DNA of 21,264 nucleotides from Pseudolysinimonas_A sp041984585 (GTDB taxonomy: Bacteria; Actinomycetota; Actinomycetes; Actinomycetales; Microbacteriaceae): NCBI GenBank assembly GCA_041984585.1, contig JBHIXX010000042.1, positions 1 to 21,264 on the forward strand. Direction: 5' to 3'. Shown here piece by piece: positions 13,994-20,054 of this stretch; the stretch's first letter is position 1; every line of letters begins with the position of its first letter. Below the pieces are notes generated by a model. That model was not told the DNA's origin. It saw nothing but the letters and a program-made list of their open reading frames with translations, and ran no database searches. Both the position numbers and the translations under genes were made by a program.

Positions 13994-15007
13994 ATGAAGT
14001 TCGGAAGGAAGTCCCGCCTCGCCACCCTCGGCGCGGTCGCGCTCTCGGTTGCGCTCGCTGCGACGGGCTGCACCGCCACCGGTGGTGGCGATGGTGAGCT
14101 CACCATCACGTTCCTGCCCAAGAACCTCGGCAACCCGTACTTCGACACCTCCTCGGCCGGCGGTGCCGAGGCGGTCGAGGAGTTCGGCGGCGTCTTCGCC
14201 GAGGTCGGTCCGACCGAGGCGACCCCGGATGCCCAGGTCTCGTTCATCAACACGGCCACCCAGCAGGGCGTCAGCGCCCTGGTCGTGTCGGCGAACGACC
14301 CGGAGGCCATCTGCGACGCGCTCAACGAGGCCCGCGACAACGGCACCAAGGTCGTCACGTTCGACTCCGACACCAACGCCGACTGCCGCGACCTGTTCAT
14401 CAACCAGGCCGAGGCCGAGGGCATCGCGAAGGTGGAGATCGACCTGATCGCCGAGCAGATCGGCGGCTCGGGGCAGATCGCCATCCTGTCGGCGACCGCC
14501 AACGCCACGAACCAGAACGCCTGGATCGAGATCATGCAGGACTACCTCGCGTCGGACTACCCCGACATCGAGCTGGTCGACATCGTCTACGGTGACGACG
14601 ACGACCAGACGTCGTTCGACAAGACCGCGGCGCTGCTGCAGACCTACCCCGACCTGAAGGGCATCGTCTCGCCCACCACGGTCGGCATCTCGGCCGCCGC
14701 GCGCTACCTCTCCACCTCGGAGTACAAGGGCCAGGTCTTCGTGACCGGTCTCGGCACCCCGAACCAGATGCGCGACTACGTCGAGGACGGCACCGTCGTC
14801 GCGTTCGCGCTCTGGAACCCGGGTGACCTCGGCTACCTCGCGGCCTACGCCGCGGCGGCCCTGGCCAACGACGAGATCACCGGCGCCGAGGGCGACACCT
14901 TCGACGCGGGCAAGCTCGGCTCGTACACCGTGGGTGCGAACGGCACCGTCCTGCTGGGCGACCCGTTCGTGTTCAACGCGGACAACATCGGGGACTTCGA
15001 CTTCTAA
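13994..15007 (+). CDS. rhaS: Rhamnose-type sugar-binding lipoprotein, RhaS-like
   Basis: This 337-residue protein carries a lipoprotein signal peptide ending in the lipobox ATGC, with Cys26 lipidated, so it sits on the outside of the membrane. The mature part is a periplasmic-binding-protein type I (Peripla_BP_4) fold. Features that match RhaS more closely than LsrB are LPKNLGNPYFDTSSAGGAE, ILSATANATNQNAWIE, DIVYGDDDDQTSF, LKGIVSPTTVGISAAARYL and the final FVFNADNIGDFDF. Two Cys residues (in PEAICDAL and NADCRDLF) could form a disulfide, as in some family members. A purine-rich AAAGGGAAA sits about 4 bases before the ATG. Rhamnose, a related deoxy-sugar or another pentose/hexose could be the ligand; the sequence alone cannot decide. 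It captures substrate and delivers it to the permease pair. Confidence 0.88.
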   Translation: MKFGRKSRLATLGAVALSVALAATGCTATGGGDGELTITFLPKNLGNPYFDTSSAGGAEAVEEFGGVFAEVGPTEATPDAQVSFINTATQQGVSALVVSANDPEAICDALNEARDNGTKVVTFDSDTNADCRDLFINQAEAEGIAKVEIDLIAEQIGGSGQIAILSATANATNQNAWIEIMQDYLASDYPDIELVDIVYGDDDDQTSFDKTAALLQTYPDLKGIVSPTTVGISAAARYLSTSEYKGQVFVTGLGTPNQMRDYVEDGTVVAFALWNPGDLGYLAAYAAAALANDEITGAEGDTFDAGKLGSYTVGANGTVLLGDPFVFNADNIGDFDF

Positions 15008-15019
15008 GTCGACCCCCAC

Positions 15020-15053
15020 GTGTGGTCCGGTCGTCTCGGCGGCCGGGCCACAC
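15020..15053 (+). terminator. Hairpin after the binding-protein gene
   Basis: GTGTGGTCCGG (15020-15030) pairs with CCGGGCCACAC (15043-15053), an 11-base stem with one G-U pair and a 12-base loop. It starts 13 bases after the stop codon. There is no T-tract. It may stop or thin out transcription into the LacI gene and protect the upstream mRNA. Confidence 0.5.
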
Positions 15054-15060
15054 GCCCCCT

Positions 15061-15080
15061 CCGGGTCGGTCCCGACCCGG
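15061..15080 (+). terminator. Second, perfect hairpin before the lacI gene
   Basis: CCGGGTCG (15061-15068) pairs perfectly with CGACCCGG (15073-15080) around a four-base loop, seven bases after the first hairpin. Tandem stems of this kind after a binding-protein gene often act as partial terminators or 3'-end stabilisers. Confidence 0.45.
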
Positions 15081-15134
15081 AACCCCCTGGGCGCGCCCGA
15101 TCGCGGGCCGCGCCGGAGACGAAGGAGTCGCCCC

Positions 15135-16151
15135 GTGGCCGCCACGAGCATCCGCGACGTCGCGCAGCGCGCCGGCGTCTCGGTGGGCACCGTCTCCAAC
15201 GTCCTCAACAAGCCCGACTCGGTCGCCGAGAGCACCGTGAAACGGGTGCAGAGCGCCATCGACGAGCTCGGCTACGTGCGCAACGACGCCGCCCGGCGGC
15301 TGCGCTCCCGGGTGTCGTCGACCGTCGGCTTCGTCGTGCTCGACGGCCAGAACCCCTACTTCAGCGCCGTCGTCCGCGGCGCCGAGGAGGAGGCGTTCAA
15401 GGCCGGGGTCGCCATCCTCGTCGGCAACACCGACGACGAGCCCGCCCGCGAGGGCATGTACCTCGACCTGTTCGAGGAGCAGGGCGTGCGCGGCGTGCTC
15501 ATCGCCCCCTACGGCGACATCTCCGACCGGGTGCGCCGGCTCAAGTCGCGCGACATCCCCGTCGTGCTCGTCGACCGCGCCGTCGTCGACGGCCTCGCCA
15601 GCTCCGTCTCCGTCGACAACCTCGCGGGCGGTCGGATGGCGGTCGAGCACCTCATCCAGACCGGGCGACGGCGGATCGCGTTCGTCGGCGGGCCGCTCGA
15701 CATCCGCCAGGTGCGCGACCGCTTCGAGGGAGCCCGCGTCGCCGTCGAGCACGCGGACGCCGACGTCGACCTCGAACTGGTGACCACGTCGGCGCTCACC
15801 CTCGACGAGGGCACCGCGGCGGGCCGCCGCATCCTGGAGCGTCCGCGGGCGCAGCGCCCCGACGCCGTGTTCGCCGCCAACGACCTCGTCGCCCTCGGCG
15901 TGCTGCGCGCCCTCGTCGTCGACCACGAGCTGCTCGTGCCGCGCGAGATCGCGATCATCGGCTTCGATGACATCCCGTTCGCGTCGGCCGCGGCGGTGCC
16001 GCTGTCGTCGTTGCGCCAGCCGAGCCGCATCATCGGGCAGACGGCCTTCCGCATCCTGCTCGAGGAGTCGGACGACCGCGACCTCATCCCGCGGCAGACC
16101 GTGTTCCAGCCGGAGCTGGTGGTGCGCGAGTCGACCCGCCCGGTGGGCTGA
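15135..16151 (+). CDS. LacI-family regulator of the transporter operon
   Basis: This 338-residue protein starts at a GTG with AAGGAG 7 bases upstream. The LacI helix-turn-helix is at residues of about 5-25 (SIRDVAQRAGVSVGTVSNVL), directly followed by the hinge (LRSRVSSTVGFVV). The ligand-binding domain is the type-I periplasmic-binding fold, with the family signatures NPYFSAVVRGAEEEAF, GVLIAPYGD, IAFVGGPLDIRQVRDRFEG, PDAVFAANDLVALGVLRAL and IAIIGFDDIPFASAAAVPLS. It lies 127 bases after the binding-protein gene, separated by two hairpins, and may also be read through from the operon. It is expected to bind the tandem palindromes at 10254-10285 and to be released by the transported sugar or a derivative. 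In-frame upstream extensions to 14823 are rejected since they run across the binding-protein gene. Confidence 0.9.
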   Translation: MAATSIRDVAQRAGVSVGTVSNVLNKPDSVAESTVKRVQSAIDELGYVRNDAARRLRSRVSSTVGFVVLDGQNPYFSAVVRGAEEEAFKAGVAILVGNTDDEPAREGMYLDLFEEQGVRGVLIAPYGDISDRVRRLKSRDIPVVLVDRAVVDGLASSVSVDNLAGGRMAVEHLIQTGRRRIAFVGGPLDIRQVRDRFEGARVAVEHADADVDLELVTTSALTLDEGTAAGRRILERPRAQRPDAVFAANDLVALGVLRALVVDHELLVPREIAIIGFDDIPFASAAAVPLSSLRQPSRIIGQTAFRILLEESDDRDLIPRQTVFQPELVVRESTRPVG

Positions 16152-16236
16152 CCTCGGCCCGGGCTCGACCCGTTCGGTACCCGCCGGTGCCCGCGGCCTG
16201 CGACTGGCGGCCCGCGACTCCGCCGCGCCCGCGGCG

Positions 16237-16242
16237 TACGCT
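16237..16242 (+). promoter_or_regulatory. Candidate -10 box placed for a leaderless transcript
   Basis: TACGCT lies six bases before the ATG of the nitrilase-family gene. That fits the actinobacterial TAnnnT-N6-ATG leaderless pattern, and no ribosome-binding site is present. A convincing -35 box is not seen, so the call depends on position. Confidence 0.4.
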
Positions 16243-16248
16243 GGCGGC

Positions 16249-17061
16249 ATGGTGCACGAGGCGTCCGCGATCGCGGTGGCGCAGTTCGCCCCCGGCGAAG
16301 ACGAGGCCGCGAACCTCGACGCCATCCGCGTGCTGGCGGAGGATGCGGCGAGCCGCGGCGCCCTGATGGTCGTGTTCCCCGAGTACGCGGCGTACTTCAC
16401 GCCGGGGCTCGGCGACGACTGGGTGGAGCACGCGCAGTCGCTGCACGGGCCGTTCGTGCGCGGCATCGCCGAGATCGCCGCGGAGCTCGGCGTCCACCTC
16501 GTCGCCGGGATGCTCGAGCACGTCCCCGGCGAGGAGCACCGGGTGGCGAACACCGTCGTCGCGGTGTCCGACGCCGGCGAGGTCGTGGCGCACTACCGCA
16601 AGATGCACCTCTACGACGCGTTCGGCCAGAAGGAGAGCGACCGCATCGTCGCCGGGCCGGTCACCGACGCCCCCGTCTTCGACTGGCGGGGCTTCACCGT
16701 CGGCATCCAGACCTGTTACGACATCCGATTCCCCGAGGTGACCCGGCGCCTCGTCGACGCCGGCGCCGACCTGGTGCTCGTCCCCAGCGAGTGGGTGCGC
16801 GGGCCGCTGAAGGAGGCGCACTGGCGCACGCTCGTCACGGCCCGGGCACTGGAGAACACCGTGTTCGTGGCGGCGGCCGACCACGCGCCGCCGATCGGCG
16901 TGGGCAACTCGATGGTGGTCGACCCGATGGGGGTCGAGCTGGTCACCGTCGGGGAGGCCACGGATGTCGGGGTCGCCTGGGTCACCCCGCAGCGCATCGC
17001 CGACGCGCGTCGGGTCAACCCCGCGCTGTCGCTGCGCCGCTTCGGCGTCGCGCCGCGCTGA
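16249..17061 (+). CDS. Nitrilase-superfamily carbon-nitrogen hydrolase
   Basis: This 270-residue cytoplasmic enzyme has a catalytic triad that is complete and correctly spaced. Glu45 lies in MVVFPEYAAYF, Lys118 in AHYRKMHLYD and Cys156 in GIQTCYDIRFPEV. The length and the CYDxRFPE motif are typical of the amidase branch (omega-amidase, Nit1/Nit2-like or formamidase-like) rather than aliphatic nitrilases, so hydrolysis of a small amide is the best guess. The start at ATG 16249 gives the usual N-terminal beta strand (AIAVAQFAP); longer in-frame versions lie within the LacI gene. It is convergent with the HdeD-like gene with no gap at all: the two stop codons are adjacent (17059-17061 and 17062-17064). 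There is no evident link to the transporter beyond position. Confidence 0.9.
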   Translation: MVHEASAIAVAQFAPGEDEAANLDAIRVLAEDAASRGALMVVFPEYAAYFTPGLGDDWVEHAQSLHGPFVRGIAEIAAELGVHLVAGMLEHVPGEEHRVANTVVAVSDAGEVVAHYRKMHLYDAFGQKESDRIVAGPVTDAPVFDWRGFTVGIQTCYDIRFPEVTRRLVDAGADLVLVPSEWVRGPLKEAHWRTLVTARALENTVFVAAADHAPPIGVGNSMVVDPMGVELVTVGEATDVGVAWVTPQRIADARRVNPALSLRRFGVAPR

Positions 17062-17688
17062 TCAGGCCTCGGCCGACTCCGCGACCTTCTTCGCGCCGGA
17101 GCGCACCTGGAAGGCGAGCACGACGAGCATGAGGCCGAACACGATCGCGTAGAGGCCGAGCACCCAGATGAGGCTCAGCACCGCGTCGCCCGGGTTGAGC
17201 ACCACGAGCACGATCAGCAGGATGCCGAAGAGCACCGACAGCACCGACGACACGTAGGCCCACACCTTGCGGCCGCCGTCGGCCATCGCGTGGGCGGCCG
17301 GGAAGCCCGCGATGCCGGCGATGAGCGACCAGAACGCGATCAGCCAGAGCACGAAGATCGACGCGACCAGTCCGGCGGCGAACGGGAAGATCACCGCGAC
17401 CAGACCGGCGAGCACCGAGACGATGCCCTGCGCGAGCAGCCAGCCCCATCCCTTCAGCCGGTCGCGTCCGCGGATCGCCTGCACGATCGCGGCGACGCCG
17501 TCGATGATCGCGTAGGCGGCGAAGACGAAGGTGAGCCCCAGCAGGGTGAGCAGGGGGGTCATGATGGCGAACACGCCGAAGACGATGGCGATGATGCCGC
17601 GCAGCAGCACCAGCCACCACATCCGTCGGCCGACGGCGGCGAGATCCCCGATGCCGGGAACGCCGGCGGGGGTGGTCGAATCGCTCAC
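17062..17688 (-). CDS. HdeD-family six-TM membrane protein
   Basis: This 208-residue protein is almost wholly hydrophobic, with six predicted TM helices in two related halves, matching the HdeD (DUF308) family. Helix-forming runs include WWLVLLRGIIAIVFGVFAI, LLAQGIVSVLAGLVAVIF and VLGLYAIVFGLMLVVLAF. The repeated GIxxIxxGxxxI pattern is the family hallmark. In enterobacteria HdeD supports acid resistance; in actinobacteria the role is not established. The GTG at 17688 follows GGAGG by about 6 bases; a much longer in-frame version to 18516 would overlap the tetR gene and is rejected. It is the second gene of an operon with the TetR gene, 32 bases downstream of it. Confidence 0.85.
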   Translation of the reverse strand: MSDSTTPAGVPGIGDLAAVGRRMWWLVLLRGIIAIVFGVFAIMTPLLTLLGLTFVFAAYAIIDGVAAIVQAIRGRDRLKGWGWLLAQGIVSVLAGLVAVIFPFAAGLVASIFVLWLIAFWSLIAGIAGFPAAHAMADGGRKVWAYVSSVLSVLFGILLIVLVVLNPGDAVLSLIWVLGLYAIVFGLMLVVLAFQVRSGAKKVAESAEA

Positions 17689-17720
17689 GGGAACCTCCAG
17701 GTCATCGGGACGCCGCGATC

Positions 17721-18398
17721 CTATCCGCGGTCGGGCGGGGCGGCGAGGGACGTCGCGAAATCGACGAAGGCGACCTTGCCGGCGGACGTGTCGGTGACAT
17801 CCGTGTCGACGCCGCGGGCCAACAGCAGGGCGAGCCCGTCGCTGATGCCGTCGAGACCGTTCGTGTGCGGAGCGGTGAGTGCGGCGCCCGCCGACACCGC
17901 CGAGATGAGGGCCGACAGGTGCTGCGAGTCGACGTCGTGCCGCACCATCCCGATCTCCTTCATCGTGTCGATGAACTCGGAACGGATGCCCGCGCCCGGG
18001 ATGTACACGAAGCCGTGCGTCGCGCGCATGATCGTGTTGAGTCCGTCGCGGTCGGCCAGGTAGAGCGCCGTGGCGAGCGGACGCTCGTAGACGGCGGCGA
18101 GGGTGTAGCGGTAGATGCGCGAGAGCAGGCCGCCGAGCGGATCGCGTTCGACGTGGTCGATGATGACGCGGAAGATCGCCGCGTACTCGCGGTTGAGCAT
18201 CGCCACGAAGAGCTCGTCGAGCGTCCCGAACGCGGTCGTGACGCTCGCCGGGTCGACCCCGAGCCGGCTCGCGATGCGCGACGCCGAGACCGCGTCGAAG
18301 CCGTCGTTGACGACCAGGTATTCGGCGGCGTCGAGGATGGCATCCAGGTCGGGTCGACGGTCGTCGGAGGGCAGATCGTCGGGGGATCGATCGGGCAC
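17721..18398 (-). CDS. TetR-family regulator upstream of the HdeD-like gene
   Basis: This 225-residue protein has a GTG start at 18398. The TetR HTH lies at residues of about 18-62: LDAILDAAEYLVVNDGFDAV, then SASRIASRLGVDPASVTTAF with GTLDELF after it. The recognition part departs from the usual YYHF pattern (TAFG), which happens in divergent members. The C-terminal domain (residues 70-225) is helical with a hydrophobic pocket-forming region (GFVYIPGAGIRSEFIDTM). It is co-transcribed with the membrane protein 32 bases downstream, which it may control. The divergent lipoprotein gene shares the 144-base upstream region. Confidence 0.82.
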   Translation of the reverse strand: MPDRSPDDLPSDDRRPDLDAILDAAEYLVVNDGFDAVSASRIASRLGVDPASVTTAFGTLDELFVAMLNREYAAIFRVIIDHVERDPLGGLLSRIYRYTLAAVYERPLATALYLADRDGLNTIMRATHGFVYIPGAGIRSEFIDTMKEIGMVRHDVDSQHLSALISAVSAGAALTAPHTNGLDGISDGLALLLARGVDTDVTDTSAGKVAFVDFATSLAAPPDRG

Positions 18399-18470
18399 GC
18401 TGTCTCGTCTCTGGCGGAGTATCGGATCGTCGCCGACTGCTCGGCGGCGGAGAGTGCTCCCAGCACGCCA

Positions 18471-18476
18471 AATGTA
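18471..18476 (-). promoter_or_regulatory. Candidate -10 box of the TetR/HdeD operon
   Basis: TACATT on the minus strand (18476-18471) matches the -10 consensus at four of six positions in an AT-rich spot. No good -35 box is present, and the leader would be about 65 bases. An ACCGGT palindrome adjoins it, which may mark regulator binding. Confidence 0.25.
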
Positions 18477-18542
18477 CCGGTCTGTGCACGAGGCTGTGGA
18501 CAGGGGGCCCGGGCACCGCGGACGGCCTCTACGGTGGTTCGC

Positions 18543-19085
18543 ATGCGCCGAGCCCTGTGCCTGATCATCGCGGCGGCCACCGTCACGGGGGCGGCGACCG
18601 CGTGCGTCGGGCCCACGCCGATCCCGACGCTTCCGCCGCAGTCCACCGCGACGCCCGTGTTCGCGTCGGAAGAAGAGGCCCTTGCGGCGGCGACTGCTGC
18701 CTACGAGGAATACCTCCGGGTCGCGGACGAAGTTGGCCAGCGCGGCTGGGCGGATGCCGAGGGCGATCTAGGCACGGTCGTCGTTGATCCGCTCCTCTCC
18801 GAAGAACTGGAGACCGGGGCGTCGTTCGAGTTGGAGGGATATACCCAAAGCGGTCAGTCGACCTTCGATTCTGTCGCGCTCCAATCCGCGGAGCTGTACG
18901 GCGATCCCCAGGTCATCTTCTACGTGTGTCTCGACGTAAGTGACGTCGATGTACTTGGCCCCGATGGTCAATCGGTGGTGCCGGGAGGTCGACCCGATCG
19001 GTTGCCGCTGGAAGTCGAGGCATTGGGTGCGCCGCCAATGAAGATCGCGCGGTCCGAACTGTGGTCCGGTTCAGACTTCTGCTAG
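18543..19085 (+). CDS. Secreted lipoprotein of unknown function
   Basis: This 180-residue protein has a lipoprotein signal peptide with Cys21 in the lipobox ATAC and a short Pro/Thr-rich spacer. The mature domain starts with a helix that includes EEEALAAATAAYEEYLRVAD, the form of many small actinobacterial lipoproteins with NTF2/Mce-like cone folds, and continues as beta strands with a FYVCLDVSDVDVL segment. No catalytic residues can be assigned. The ATG at 18543 is preceded by TACGGT (18530-18535) 7 bases upstream and no ribosome-binding site, so it may be leaderless. From about 18,680 the G+C falls to about 58-60% in hand-counted lines, unlike flanking genes. The last 25 bases overlap the next gene in another frame. 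Confidence 0.8.
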   Translation: MRRALCLIIAAATVTGAATACVGPTPIPTLPPQSTATPVFASEEEALAAATAAYEEYLRVADEVGQRGWADAEGDLGTVVVDPLLSEELETGASFELEGYTQSGQSTFDSVALQSAELYGDPQVIFYVCLDVSDVDVLGPDGQSVVPGGRPDRLPLEVEALGAPPMKIARSELWSGSDFC

Positions 19086-19879
19086 CGCTGGCGACGGTGG
19101 TGACGGTCGTTGGACTAGGGCCGACCGCTACAGCGTCGACGGTCGCCGGATCGGGGCCCACCGCCCGGACTTGTAGCGTCGCCGAGGCGAAGCTTGGGCA
19201 CTGCGAGGCCGATGGCGCGCTCAGAGGTGATGAGGCCGTGCTCACCGGGAACGGCTCGCAGCCGGGCTCGGGTGGTGGAGGTGCCGCGGCGGGCGGCGGG
19301 GGTGCCGCCGCCGAGGAGCCGTTCTGCGAACTGGTGATCGCCGACTCGCGGTGCCTGCGGGATGGGCGCAGCCGCCCGGGCGAGCCCGCCGCGCCGACCA
19401 TCACGCTGAGCGACATCGCCGCGTTCCGTCCCGCCCCCGGCGAGCAGCGGATGCAGCCCGACGGCTGGACGGTCGCGGGCCTCGACACGAACTTCTACGC
19501 CATCCGACCGGTCGAAGTGGTCGACGGCACCCTGCTCGGGGAGCCCGCATCCGTGCGGTTCATCCCCGTCGCCTATCACTGGACCTACGGCGACGGCGAC
19601 GGCGCCACGCTGGGCACCCCGGGCGGCACGTGGCGGTCGCTCGGCCTCGCCGAGTTCGATCCGACGCCGACGAGCCACGTCTACGACGAGCTGGGCGACT
19701 ACACGATCCGGCTCACCATCGACGTGCGCGCCGAATACCGCTGGGCCGGCAGCGGGTGGATCCCCATCGACGGGCGGCTCACGGTCCCGGCCAACGACCT
19801 GCACCTCAGCGTCGGAACCGCCGACACCGTGCTCGTCGAGCGCGACTGCGCGGTCGACCCCGCCGGACCCGGCTGCTGA
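19061..19879 (+). CDS. Secreted PKD-domain protein
   Basis: This 272-residue exported protein has a GTG start inside the preceding gene (25-base overlap), with a Sec signal peptide directly after it (residues 1 to about 26, ending ATAS), which fixes the start. Residues of about 65-85 are a Gly/Ala-rich linker. A PKD-like beta-sandwich follows (residues of about 165-235). It is recognisable from VAYHWTYGDGDG, then the SHVYDELGDYTIRLTI closing strand; the W-x-(F/Y)-G-D-G and H-x-Y-x-x-x-G-x-Y-x-(V/I) pair define the family. PKD domains usually mediate binding to proteins or carbohydrates outside the cell. No sorting signal or C-terminal TM helix is present, so the product is probably released. 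The overlap implies coupled translation with the lipoprotein gene, and the two may work together at the surface. Confidence 0.85.
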   Translation: MVRFRLLLALATVVTVVGLGPTATASTVAGSGPTARTCSVAEAKLGHCEADGALRGDEAVLTGNGSQPGSGGGGAAAGGGGAAAEEPFCELVIADSRCLRDGRSRPGEPAAPTITLSDIAAFRPAPGEQRMQPDGWTVAGLDTNFYAIRPVEVVDGTLLGEPASVRFIPVAYHWTYGDGDGATLGTPGGTWRSLGLAEFDPTPTSHVYDELGDYTIRLTIDVRAEYRWAGSGWIPIDGRLTVPANDLHLSVGTADTVLVERDCAVDPAGPGC

Positions 19880-19941
19880 CCACCGCGGCAGCCTCCGCCG
19901 CCCCGACCGCGCGCGCCACCGCCCCGGGCTCCGCGAGCTCC

Positions 19942-19972
19942 GGTCGCCCGTCCCGACCCGGCGCGGGCGACC
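19942..19972 (+). terminator. Hairpin after the PKD-protein gene
   Basis: GGTCGCCCG (19942-19950) pairs perfectly with CGGGCGACC (19964-19972) around a 13-base loop. It lies 62 bases after the stop of the PKD gene and before the protease gene. No T-tract follows. Confidence 0.5.
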
Positions 19973-20054
19973 AGGTCGAAGGTAGGCTCCGAGGGTTGTC
20001 ATAGGCGAGACCCAGGTTCGGGTCGGAGGCTCGAAGCGCTGAAAGGAGCACTCG

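Noticed and set aside
14823..15134. N-terminal extension of the LacI protein
   Set aside because: The extension lies in the binding-protein gene and the hairpins; the HTH begins just after the GTG at 15135, which has a good ribosome-binding site.
13625..15259. A 544-codon minus-strand frame opposite the binding-protein gene
   Set aside because: It spans a permease, the binding protein and a LacI start, all of which are supported on the other strand.
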